A DNA stretch of 7,014 nt from Pseudomonadota bacterium (GTDB lineage: Bacteria > Pseudomonadota > Alphaproteobacteria > Sphingomonadales > Sphingomonadaceae). The DNA lies in NCBI GenBank assembly GCA_023417515.1, contig JAEZFL010000009.1, positions 1-7,014 on the forward strand. The letters run 5' to 3'. The position numbers and the translations under genes were made by a program. The number at the start of each line of letters is the position of its first letter. Position 1 is the stretch's first letter. The notes beneath the pieces are model-generated. The model had not been told where the DNA came from, searched no databases, and saw only the letters and a list, made by a program, of their open reading frames with translations. Positions 1 through 6,019 of the stretch are shown here, piece after piece.

Positions 1-308
1 AACTCCTGGGCGACCGCGTCGCCGAACATGCCCGGCGACGACCCGATCAGCTGGCCGAACTTCATGAAGGTCGCGCCGAGCTCCTCGAAGGTCTTGCGCA
101 GCGGCTTGGCGTACGCGTCGGGCACCAGACGCCGTGTGAGCGCCGAGCGCAGTGCCAGCGGCGCGAAGTGCTTGGCGGTGACCAGCGCGATCTGACGCCC
201 ACGTCGAGCGACGTCGAGCCTCGAGGTCTGCGGCAGCTCACGTGGGAACACTCGTGGCACCGTGTCGAATGTCTCGGCCAACGCATCCAGGTCGCGGTCG
301 ATCGTCAC
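1..308 (-). CDS. ABC1/UbiB (AarF-like) atypical protein kinase family protein, N-terminal fragment
   Basis: Only the first ~102 codons lie in the window; the gene continues past the left edge. The translation contains LRKTFEELGATFMKFGQLIG at about residues 70-89. This matches the signature region of ABC1/UbiB/AarF kinase-like proteins, where a K-x-G-Q motif (here K83-F-G-Q86) follows an E-E-L-G-x-T-F-x-K element. In this family the KxGQ helix packs over the ATP site. Members act in ubiquinone or other isoprenoid-lipid metabolism, and many actinobacterial paralogues have no known substrate. The nucleotide-binding and catalytic motifs lie outside the window. I placed the start at the GTG ending at 308 (product beginning MTIDRDLDALAETF). 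There is no in-frame ATG upstream of the conserved part and no strong ribosome-binding site. The frame stays open through the upstream 15-base repeats, and a GTG at 260 is also possible, so the start is uncertain while the family call is fairly firm. It is divergent from the exported-protein gene. Confidence 0.8.
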   Translation of the reverse strand, partial: MTIDRDLDALAETFDTVPRVFPRELPQTSRLDVARRGRQIALVTAKHFAPLALRSALTRRLVPDAYAKPLRKTFEELGATFMKFGQLIGSSPGMFGDAVAQE

Positions 309-489
309 GCCGACATGCTCGCGACCGCCTCTTCGCCTGGCAAGTGGGGAGCCGCGCTCTGGGGAACCGGCGCACGGGGAACTGGCACACGGGGAACTGG
401 CACACGGGGAACCGGCACACGGGGAACTGGCACACAGGGAACTGGCACACGGGGAACTATGGAGTCGTCCGCGACGACTGGCTCACGTG
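309..489. other. Divergent intergenic region with repeat array
   Basis: These 181 bases separate the start regions of the kinase-like gene (minus strand) and the exported-protein gene (plus strand), so they should hold both promoters. About half is the 15-base tandem array listed separately. I see no clean TAnnnT -10 box close to either start. The nearest candidate is ACTATG at 456-461, which reads CATAGT on the minus strand, a weak 4-of-6 match to TATAAT. No convincing Shine-Dalgarno sequence precedes either start codon. No small gene is supported here: the open frames across the repeats exist because 15 is a multiple of three and the unit contains no stop codon. Confidence 0.6.
361..458. 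repeat. 15-bp tandem repeat array (unit GGGGAACTGGCACAC), 6 full copies plus a partial
   Basis: Units begin at 361, 376, 391, 406, 421 and 436, and a truncated seventh (GGGGAACT) begins at 451. Units 2, 3 and 5 are identical. Unit 1 differs at two positions (CCGGCGCAC instead of CTGGCACAC), unit 4 at one (T to C) and unit 6 at one (first G to A). A degenerate relative (tggcaagtgggga) lies just upstream at about 338-350. The array sits between divergent genes, directly upstream of the exported-protein gene. Low divergence suggests recent expansion by slippage, or selection as an array of binding sites. The unit is not palindromic and has no spacers, so it is not a CRISPR. The function is unknown. 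Confidence 0.93.
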
Positions 490-1554
490 ATGGACACGAC
501 ACGATGGTGGACGAAGGCGACGACGGTGCTCGCGCTCGGCATCGTGCTGACCGGTCTCGGGTTCCTCGACGCGTCCCCGGCCGCTGCCGACGGGACCGGC
601 CCCACCCGGTACGAGTCGGTCATCGACGACGTCGAGCCCGACCTCGACCAGGTCGACGTGTCGATCGTCGGAGGCGACGCGTTCCTGCAGGTCGTCGCGG
701 ACGACGGCACCGAGGTGTCGATCGACGGTTACGACGGCGAGCCGTACCTGCGCATCGACGCGGACGGCAGCGTCTGGGAGAACCGGCGCTCTCCATCGGT
801 GTACCTGAACGCGACCCGTGACGGCGGCGACGGCCGGTTCCCCCAGGGTGTGTCCTCGGGAGCCGAGCCCGACTGGGAGCGGATCGGCGACGACGGCGTC
901 GTGGCGTGGCACGACCACCGGATCCACTGGATGCTCGACGAGGAGCCGACCGTGGGCACCGACGGGGTCGTCCAGGAGTGGGAGCTGCCGATGGACGTCG
1001 ACGGCACCGAGGTCGTGGTGACCGGGCGACTGCTGCTCAAGGGCTCGGTGTTCCCCTGGGCCGCGGCGGTGGCGGTGGTCGCTGCGGCCGGCGCGTTGGT
1101 GGCAGGGCGCGGCCTGCGCGGTCGACTCGTGACGCTCACGGTGGCGTCCGCGGCGGCGGTCGTCGTCGCCGTCGCCGCGTACACGGTCAACCCGCCGCGG
1201 TCGGGGGCGAGCGTCGTGCCGCTGGTGCTGACGGTCGTCGCCGCGGTCTGCGTCGCGGCGTCGTGGTGGGCCGCCCGCAGCACGGGCCGCAGCCTGGTCC
1301 AGCTCGCGCTGCCGCTCGCCGCGGTCGCCGCGCTGCTGGGTTGGGTCGTGCAGCGCCTCGGGACGTTCTGGATGGCGACCGTGCCCAGCGAGCTGCCCGG
1401 CTGGCTCGACCGCGCCCTGACCGGCATGGTGCTCGGCGCGGCGGTCGGCACCGCGGTGGCGGTGCTGCTGCGTCCGTGGCCCGAGGAGCAGGTGTCGGGT
1501 GCGGCCGCTCAGAACTCGTCGACCGGCAGTTCGCCGCCGTCGACCCAGTCCTGA
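490..1554 (+). CDS. Conserved-looking exported membrane protein of unknown function (WHDHRIHWM motif)
   Basis: The product is 354 residues. Residues 1-33 look like a Sec signal peptide: R5 and K9, a hydrophobic core TTVLALGIVLTGLGFL, and a probable cleavage after ASPAAA. Residues ~34-183 form an acidic extracytoplasmic domain containing GGDAFLQVV, GYDGEPYLRID (80-90), NRRSPSVYLN (98-107) and WHDHRIHWM (140-148). About five hydrophobic segments follow, at roughly 187-206, 212-232, 239-261, 269-290 and 309-327, ending in a polar tail. From memory, a similar pattern (GYxGEPYLR, RSPxxYLN, WHDHRxHWM) occurs in uncharacterised actinobacterial exported proteins; I cannot name a function. The histidine cluster suggests metal binding, but that is inference. 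I chose ATG 490 because it starts the signal peptide; GTG 487 is equally near, and an in-frame GTG at 262 would bury the signal behind repeat-encoded GELAH units. No clear ribosome-binding site precedes it. The 3' end overlaps the convergent rhodanese gene by 46 bases. Confidence 0.82.
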   Translation: MDTTRWWTKATTVLALGIVLTGLGFLDASPAAADGTGPTRYESVIDDVEPDLDQVDVSIVGGDAFLQVVADDGTEVSIDGYDGEPYLRIDADGSVWENRRSPSVYLNATRDGGDGRFPQGVSSGAEPDWERIGDDGVVAWHDHRIHWMLDEEPTVGTDGVVQEWELPMDVDGTEVVVTGRLLLKGSVFPWAAAVAVVAAAGALVAGRGLRGRLVTLTVASAAAVVVAVAAYTVNPPRSGASVVPLVLTVVAAVCVAASWWAARSTGRSLVQLALPLAAVAALLGWVVQRLGTFWMATVPSELPGWLDRALTGMVLGAAVGTAVAVLLRPWPEEQVSGAAAQNSSTGSSPPSTQS

Positions 1555-1988
1555 ATGCCGCCCAGGTCGTAGACCTCGGTGAAGCCGGCGTCGACGAGTC
1601 GCTGGGCGGCCTCGGCGCTGCGGCGTCCTGACTGGCAGTAGACGATCGTGGGCTGGTCACGGTCCAACGCAGAGGTTCGCCGCTCCCAGAGTCCGGCGTC
1701 GCCGGCGTCGATGTTCTGGGCGCCGACGATGTGGCCGCCGCGGTACTCGTCGACGGTGCGGACGTCGAGGACCAGGACCTCGCGGTCGGACTCGATGAGT
1801 GCTGCGGCCTGTCCGGCGTCGATCGTCGTCACCTCACCCTCGGTCGCCGTGGGGACCTCTGCGGAGTCGCCACCGCAGCCGAGCAGCGCGAGCAGGAACG
1901 GCACCAGCGCCAGTGCGGCGACGACGCTCCGGCCCCGCCGGTGGACGGTGGACACCTGCCGGAGGGGGGTCGCGCCGGTTCGAAGCAT
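1509..1988 (-). CDS. Rhodanese-domain lipoprotein
   Basis: The product is 159 residues. The N-terminus has a basic stretch (H16-R-R-G-R20), a hydrophobic core and a lipobox LLGC ending at C38, so the mature protein is probably a lipid-anchored extracytoplasmic protein (lipid on C38, then GGDSAEVPTATEGEV). The rest is one complete rhodanese fold, ~52-157: LVLDVRTVDEYRGGHIVGAQNI (DVR and GHI are family signatures), then the active-site loop IVYCQSGRRSAEAAQRL with catalytic C118 and a CxSGxRS loop, then LGGIQDWVDGG. Single-domain rhodaneses of this type carry persulfide sulfur on the active-site cysteine; the physiological acceptor here is unknown. ATG 1988 is supported by a -10 box exactly placed for a leaderless transcript. 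A GTG at 1955 would give a shorter, more usual signal peptide. The gene is convergent with the exported-protein gene and divergent from hrpB. The domain call is secure; the biological role is not. Confidence 0.92.
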   Translation of the reverse strand: MLRTGATPLRQVSTVHRRGRSVVAALALVPFLLALLGCGGDSAEVPTATEGEVTTIDAGQAAALIESDREVLVLDVRTVDEYRGGHIVGAQNIDAGDAGLWERRTSALDRDQPTIVYCQSGRRSAEAAQRLVDAGFTEVYDLGGIQDWVDGGELPVDEF

Positions 1989-1994
1989 GCCGCC

Positions 1995-2000
1995 ACGCTA
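1995..2000 (-). promoter_or_regulatory. -10 box TAGCGT of the rhodanese gene, leaderless arrangement
   Basis: On the minus strand TAGCGT matches the actinobacterial TAnnnT -10 pattern and is followed by exactly six bases (GGCGGC) before the ATG at 1988. Transcription starting seven bases after the hexamer would begin on the A of the start codon, giving a leaderless mRNA. No Shine-Dalgarno sequence is visible, which agrees with this. The -35 region is not recognisable. Confidence 0.6.
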
Positions 2001-2020
2001 GAGCCGCCCTGGTCGCTCCA

Positions 2021-2026
2021 TAGACT
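2021..2026 (+). promoter_or_regulatory. -10 box TAGACT of hrpB, leaderless or near-leaderless
   Basis: TAGACT matches TAnnnT and ends eight bases before the hrpB ATG at 2035. A start seven to nine bases downstream of the box would fall at or within two bases of the start codon. No ribosome-binding site is present (the spacer is CGCTCCCG). A -35 element is not obvious. Confidence 0.6.
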
Positions 2027-2034
2027 CGCTCCCG

Positions 2035-4602
2035 ATGACCCGACCCGGCGAGAGCCCGACGCTTCCCGTGCTCGAGGTCATCGACGAGCTGCGCGCCGCG
2101 CTCGCGGACCGGGGCGCCGCGGTGCTGGTCGCCCCGCCCGGCACGGGCAAGACCACGGGTGTGCCACCGGCGCTGCTCGACGAGCCGTGGGCGAGCGAGG
2201 GTCGCATCCTCGTACTCGAACCCCGTCGGCTCGCAGCCAGGATGTCGGCCGCACGGATGGCCGAGGTCGCGGGCGAACGCGTGGGTGGGACCTTCGGCTA
2301 CTCGGTGCGCGGCGAGCGGGCCACGGGAGCGCGGACACGCGTCGAGGTCGTCACCGAGGGCCTCTTCGTGCGGCGCCTGCAGCGCGACCCGTCGCTCGAC
2401 GGTGTGAGCGCGGTGCTGCTCGACGAGTTCCACGAGCGCTCACTCGACACGGACCTGTCGCTCGCGCTGGTGCTCGACGTGCGGGCCTCGCTGCGCCCCG
2501 ACCTGCGGGTGGTCGTCATGTCGGCCACGATCGACGCAGCGCCCGTCGCGGCACTCATCGGCAGCTCCGACGAGGCCGGTGATGGCGGCCCCGTGCCGAC
2601 GATCGAGGCGGTGGCACCGATCTTCCCGGTCGAGACGCGCTACCGGCACGGCTCCGCGCACGACCGGCTCGAGGACCGCGTCGCGACGGTCGTCGGCGAG
2701 GCGCTGCGCAACGACGTCGGCGACGTCCTGGTCTTCCTGCCGGGACGTCCCGAGATCCACCGCACGGCCCGTCGCCTCGAGCAGCTGCGGATGCCCGAGG
2801 GGGTCGTGGTGGTCGAGCTGCACGGTTCGCTGTCGCCCGCCGAGCAGGACCGGGCGGTGCGACTCGACCCGGAGGGTCGGCGGCGGGTCATCCTGTCGAC
2901 GAGCCTCGCGGAGACCTCGATCACGGTGCCGGGGGTGCGGGTCGTCATCGACGCGGGACGTCGCCGGACCGTGCGTGCCGACCCGCACACCGGACTACCG
3001 GCGATGACGACGGTGGCGGCGAGTCGCGCCGCGGCCGACCAGCGTCGTGGCCGCGCCGGGCGACTCGGTCCTGGCGTCGGCTACCGGCTGTGGGCCGAGT
3101 CCGAGGACCGTCACCGGCCACCGGCGGACGTGCCCGAGATCGTCGACGGCGAGCTCGCCGCCCTGCTGTTGCAGCTGCGCGCCTGGGGTGTGACCGAGCC
3201 CCGGGACCTCGCCTGGCTGGACCCGCCGCCGCCGGCTCCGCTCGACCGGGCGACGGCGCTGCTGACGTCGTTGGGCGCGTTCGACGACGACGGGTCCCTG
3301 ACCGCCCGGGGGCGGCGCATGGCCGGCATCGGGTTCCACCCGCGACTCGCCGCCGTCGCACTCGCGGCCGAGGACCACGGCATCGACGCGGACCTCACCG
3401 CCGACGTGCTGGCGGTGCTCGAGACCTCACGCTCGGGCGAGCTCGACGTCGCCGAGCGGGTCCGGTCACTGCAGCGCGGCGACGCGACCGGCGACGCCCG
3501 TCATGCAGCGAGGGAGTGGCGCCGCACGCTCCGCGCCACGAAACAGGCCGGCAGAGAACAGGCCGGCAGCGTGGCGCAGCGCACCGGTGACGACGCACTC
3601 GACGCCGATGTCGCTCGGCTGCTGCTGGCGGGGTACCCGGACCGGGTGGCACGACGCCGCTCGTCGCAGCGGCGCGACGACCGCGGGCGCGACGTCACGG
3701 TGTTCCATCTGCGCTCCGGCGGCGAGGTCGCCCTGACGAAGGGTCCCGACGCGCACCACCTGAGCGACGCCGAGTGGATCGTCGTCGCTGACCTCGACGG
3801 CGGCGACGCCGGACGGTCGGGGCGCCTGCACCTGGGCGCGGCGATCGACTCGACGGTCGTGCTCGACGTGCTCGGCGACGCGATCCACACCGAGGACGTC
3901 GTCGAGTGGGACCCGGGCCGTGACGACCTGACCGCGGTGCGACGTCGCTCGCTCGGTGCGATCACCGTGGGCGAGGAGCGGTTGCGCGACCCGGACCGGG
4001 CCGCCATGTCCGGCGCGGTGCTGCGAGCGGTGGCCGCCGACCTGTCGGTCCTGCCGGGGCTCGAGGGCGTGGCCGAGCTGCGAGCCAGGGTCGCGTTCCT
4101 GCGGGCGACGCACGGCGACGAGTGGCCCGACTGGTCCGACGAGGCGCTGTCACGAACGGTCGAGGAGTGGCTCGGTCCGTTCGTCGGTCGTGTCCGGCGC
4201 CGGGCGGACCTGGCCCGGGTCGACGTTCGCCAGGCGCTCGTGAGCGGCCTCGACTGGAACCGCCAGCGTGCGCTGGACGAGCTCGCACCGACGCACTGGC
4301 AGCCACCGGCTCGGGGTGGTCGTGATGCCCGGAGGGTCGCGCTGCACTACGGCACGCTCGACGGCGACCCGGCGTCGGTCACCGCGTCGATCCGCCTGCG
4401 CGATCTGCTCGGCACCGACGAGCACCCGAGCGTGGGCGGGGTGCCCGTCAGCGTGGAGCTGCTGTCGCCGGCCGGTCGCCCGCTGCAGCGCACGGCGGAC
4501 CTGCCGGGGTTCTGGCGGGGCAGCTACGCCCAGGTCAGGGCCGAGATGCGGGGCCGCTACCCGAAGCATCCGTGGCCGGAGCGACCGTGGGAGCCGGTGT
4601 GA
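2035..4602 (+). CDS. hrpB: ATP-dependent DExH-box helicase HrpB
   Basis: The 855-residue product is full length for the HrpB family (about 800-850). Motifs appear in order: motif I APPGTGKTT (33-41), motif Ia LEPRRLAARM (61-70), a VVTEGLFVRRL element (105-115), motif II DEFH-ERS (130-136; HrpB proteins typically have this DEFH variant of DEAH), motif III SAT (163-165), a GDVLVFLPGRPEI segment (229-241), motif V STSLAETSITVPGV (288-301) and motif VI QRRGRAGR (336-343). A helicase-associated region and the HrpB-specific C-terminus follow, ending YPKHPWPERPWEP, the usual family end motif. The protein is a cytoplasmic NTPase predicted to unwind or remodel RNA; the cellular role of HrpB is poorly defined in most bacteria. 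ATG 2035 is supported by the leaderless -10 box and by the distance to motif I. The 3' end overlaps the convergent glycosyltransferase frame by 68 bases, and a strong hairpin begins 16 bases after the stop. A small in-frame 15-base duplication lies at 3542-3569. Confidence 0.97.
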   Translation: MTRPGESPTLPVLEVIDELRAALADRGAAVLVAPPGTGKTTGVPPALLDEPWASEGRILVLEPRRLAARMSAARMAEVAGERVGGTFGYSVRGERATGARTRVEVVTEGLFVRRLQRDPSLDGVSAVLLDEFHERSLDTDLSLALVLDVRASLRPDLRVVVMSATIDAAPVAALIGSSDEAGDGGPVPTIEAVAPIFPVETRYRHGSAHDRLEDRVATVVGEALRNDVGDVLVFLPGRPEIHRTARRLEQLRMPEGVVVVELHGSLSPAEQDRAVRLDPEGRRRVILSTSLAETSITVPGVRVVIDAGRRRTVRADPHTGLPAMTTVAASRAAADQRRGRAGRLGPGVGYRLWAESEDRHRPPADVPEIVDGELAALLLQLRAWGVTEPRDLAWLDPPPPAPLDRATALLTSLGAFDDDGSLTARGRRMAGIGFHPRLAAVALAAEDHGIDADLTADVLAVLETSRSGELDVAERVRSLQRGDATGDARHAAREWRRTLRATKQAGREQAGSVAQRTGDDALDADVARLLLAGYPDRVARRRSSQRRDDRGRDVTVFHLRSGGEVALTKGPDAHHLSDAEWIVVADLDGGDAGRSGRLHLGAAIDSTVVLDVLGDAIHTEDVVEWDPGRDDLTAVRRRSLGAITVGEERLRDPDRAAMSGAVLRAVAADLSVLPGLEGVAELRARVAFLRATHGDEWPDWSDEALSRTVEEWLGPFVGRVRRRADLARVDVRQALVSGLDWNRQRALDELAPTHWQPPARGGRDARRVALHYGTLDGDPASVTASIRLRDLLGTDEHPSVGGVPVSVELLSPAGRPLQRTADLPGFWRGSYAQVRAEMRGRYPKHPWPERPWEPV
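3542..3569 (+). repeat. 15-bp-period direct duplication inside hrpB
   Basis: The 13-base sequence AACAGGCCGGCAG occurs at 3542-3554 and again at 3557-3569, a 15-base period. It keeps the frame and encodes KQAGREQAGS at about residues 503-512. It lies between the helicase core and the C-terminal HrpB region, next to an ARNDQ-rich stretch with no catalytic motif, where length changes are likely tolerated. Confidence 0.75.
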
Positions 4603-5980
4603 CAGCGACCGAGGGCATCAATTCCGACTCGGATTCGGGGCGATCACCCCGAATCCGAGTCGCAATTGGGCCGTTCGGCGGGGTGCCGAGTCGTGCGAAC
4701 GCACCGAGGGTGACGGCCGCGGCGATGCACAGCATCGGTTCGATCGGGAACCGGTAGCGGGCGAGCGCCCAGAAGATCACGGTGAAGCAGATCCAGTTCG
4801 CGGCGACCATCGCCGTGAGCACCGCCGCGGCGCGGTGGCGTCGCACGACGAGGGCCGCCCAGCCGACCACGGCGAGCGCGGCGATCGAGTACCAACCGAG
4901 CAGGTTGTAGGTGCGGACCGCTGTGATCGTGCCGGCGCGCACGCCGAGCGGGTACGGCGCCTTCTCGGCGAAGTCCCTGCTGGAGAAGTACGGCGCGTAG
5001 CGGGGCGGGCCGTACAGCTCCTGGGTGCCGGTCACGATGTCGTCGAGCAACCGGCTCGGCTGCTCGCGCAGCGAGGCGGTGCCGAGCTCGTAGCCGCGCC
5101 GGCTCATCTCGACCTCGTCGAGACCCGCCAGGTCGGTCGTGTCGTAGTGGGCGAATCCGTAGCCGTCGTCGCGATGGGCCAGGTAGAAGTTGACGCCACC
5201 GACCGAGGACAGTCCGACCGGTCCGACCTGCACCTGGTTGCGCACCACCCACGGCACGCACACCGCCGCGGCGACCAGGCCGACCACGGCGGTCCGTCGC
5301 ACGACGACCGCGAACGGCGCGGGCAGCGCCGCGAGCGCCACGACCGGCAGGTAGACCAGGCTCTCGGGCCGCACGAGCACGGCGAGTCCGAACACCAGTC
5401 CGCACCAGATCGCGCTGCGACGCGAACGGCTCGGATCGGCGGCGAGTGCGAGACCGCCGAGCAGCAGCGGTGTCTGCAGGTTCTCGGGGCCGAGCACGGG
5501 CGCCCACAGCACCATCGGGGGCATCACCGCGGCGAGGCCCGCAGCGATCAAGGCCGTGCGCGGCGACAGTCCCAGGCGCCGGGTGAGCACGGCGGTCAGT
5601 GGCACGACGGTCGCCGCGGCGAGCACGTTCAGGAAGCTCAGCCAGAGCTCCGAGCTCGACACGACGATGCCGAGCCCGATGAACCCGATGTAGCCGGGGC
5701 TGCGCCAGGCGGTCGGCTCACCGAAGCGCTCGTAGAGCCCCTCGGTCACCCAGCGGTTCGCCAGGCTCTTGTAGCCCAGCGCGTCCGACACCGCTGCGGG
5801 CTGTGCGACCAGGAGCCAACCGAGTCGCAGCATCAGGCCCATCAGCGTCAGGGCGACGAGCCAGCGCCACGCCCGCCGGGACCACATCGGCGCACGCCCG
5901 GCGACGGGCGTCTCGGCACCGTCGGAGTGGTCGACCTGCGCGGACACGTCCGCGCTCTTCACCGCAGCACCCATCGACAT
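4535..5980 (-). CDS. GT-C family membrane glycosyltransferase (ArnT/PMT_2, GT39/GT83-like)
   Basis: The product is 481 residues with about ten hydrophobic segments (first at 39-60). GT-C hallmarks: a first extracytoplasmic loop with an acidic residue and spaced aromatics, SDALGYKSLANRWVTEGLY (65-83; D66 is the candidate catalytic base), followed by RSPGYIGFIGLG (93-104, the usual R-x-P-G-Y element). Then LGPENLQTPLL (163-173), VRPESLVYLP (203-212), PWVVRN (243-248), GVNFYLAH (262-269), and ARYRFPIEPML (407-417) in the last helices. Such enzymes transfer a sugar from a polyprenyl-phosphate donor to a lipid, glycan or protein outside the membrane; donor and acceptor cannot be read here. Start ATG 5980 is chosen because AAGGGG lies eight bases upstream; ATG 5974 is an alternative. 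The tail after ~432 is non-hydrophobic and rich in P, A, T and S, and is partly encoded by an inverted repeat (438-454) and by the antisense of the hrpB end, so it is probably not conserved. Internal exact substrate assignment is not possible. Confidence 0.88.
   Translation of the reverse strand: MSMGAAVKSADVSAQVDHSDGAETPVAGRAPMWSRRAWRWLVALTLMGLMLRLGWLLVAQPAAVSDALGYKSLANRWVTEGLYERFGEPTAWRSPGYIGFIGLGIVVSSSELWLSFLNVLAAATVVPLTAVLTRRLGLSPRTALIAAGLAAVMPPMVLWAPVLGPENLQTPLLLGGLALAADPSRSRRSAIWCGLVFGLAVLVRPESLVYLPVVALAALPAPFAVVVRRTAVVGLVAAAVCVPWVVRNQVQVGPVGLSSVGGVNFYLAHRDDGYGFAHYDTTDLAGLDEVEMSRRGYELGTASLREQPSRLLDDIVTGTQELYGPPRYAPYFSSRDFAEKAPYPLGVRAGTITAVRTYNLLGWYSIAALAVVGWAALVVRRHRAAAVLTAMVAANWICFTVIFWALARYRFPIEPMLCIAAAVTLGAFARLGTPPNGPIATRIRGDRPESESELMPSVAVTPAPTVAPATDASGSGPASRP
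4619..4668. terminator. Long inverted repeat, probable hrpB terminator hairpin
   Basis: A perfect 15-base inverted repeat (GACTCGGATTCGGGG at 4626-4640, complement at 4647-4661) surrounds a six-base loop CGATCA. The outer flanks CAATTCC (4619-4625) and GCAATTG (4662-4668) extend it to a 22-bp stem with one mismatch. It starts 16 bases after the hrpB stop, a typical position for an intrinsic terminator. There is no T-run after it, as is common for GC-rich actinobacterial terminators. On the other strand it lies inside the glycosyltransferase frame, upstream of that gene's stop. Confidence 0.75.
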
Positions 5981-5987
5981 TGATGGG
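5970..5987 (-). promoter_or_regulatory. Hairpin enclosing the glycosyltransferase start codon
   Basis: The six-base arms CCCATC (5970-5975) and GATGGG (5982-5987) flank GACATT. In the minus-strand mRNA this reads CCCAUC-AAUGUC-GAUGGG, with the proposed AUG (5980) in the loop, and the second possible AUG (5974) within the 3' arm. The Shine-Dalgarno-like AAGGGG lies just upstream of the stem. It might modulate initiation, but a six-base stem can arise by chance. Confidence 0.35.
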
Positions 5988-5994
5988 ACCCCTT
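5988..5994 (-). promoter_or_regulatory. Ribosome-binding site of the glycosyltransferase gene
   Basis: On the minus strand GGAAGGGG precedes the ATG at 5980 with AAGGGG ending about eight bases before it, a good fit to the 3' end of 16S rRNA. It is the clearest Shine-Dalgarno sequence in the window and decides the start at 5980 rather than 5974. By contrast, the rhodanese and hrpB genes appear leaderless. Confidence 0.55.
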
Positions 5995-6013
5995 CCCCCG
6001 GGAACGATCCCTC

Positions 6014-6019
6014 AACCTA
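6014..6019 (-). promoter_or_regulatory. Candidate -10 box TAGGTT for the glycosyltransferase gene
   Basis: TAGGTT on the minus strand matches TAnnnT. A start seven bases downstream would give a 5' untranslated region of roughly 27 bases that includes the AAGGGG site. No -35 element is recognisable at 17 bases upstream, so support is limited to the box and its position. Confidence 0.35.

Noticed and set aside
361..458. CRISPR array
   Set aside because: The units are directly adjacent 15-base repeats with no unique spacers and no cas genes nearby.
361..480. Array of ECF-sigma -35 elements (GGAAC) driving the exported-protein gene
   Set aside because: GGAAC occurs in each unit, but no CGTC-type -10 element is found at 16-17 bases from the last units (the CGTC at 466-469 is only 8 bases from the nearest GGAAC and 23 from the next).
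262..489. N-terminal extension of the exported protein through the 15-bp array, which would encode repeated GELAH units
   Set aside because: The frame is open from a GTG at 262, but a complete signal peptide begins at Met 490 and would be internal to the longer product. The extension also overlaps the kinase-like gene. The open frame follows from a 15-base unit with no stop codon.
729..1451. Minus-strand open frame opposite the exported-protein gene
   Set aside because: It is a low-complexity S/T/A/P/R-rich translation with no motif or start signal, typical of antisense shadows in high-GC DNA.
1509..1988. Twin-arginine export signal in the rhodanese lipoprotein
   Set aside because: HRRGRSVV has paired arginines but lacks the rest of the SRRxFLK pattern; the lipobox LLGC is clear, but the Tat assignment is not supported.
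4268..5983. Long plus-strand open frame of about 570 codons across the glycosyltransferase gene
   Set aside because: It is rich in H, R, Q and E without recognisable motifs, as expected from the antisense of a GC-rich membrane-protein gene. The minus-strand frame has clear glycosyltransferase motifs and membrane helices.
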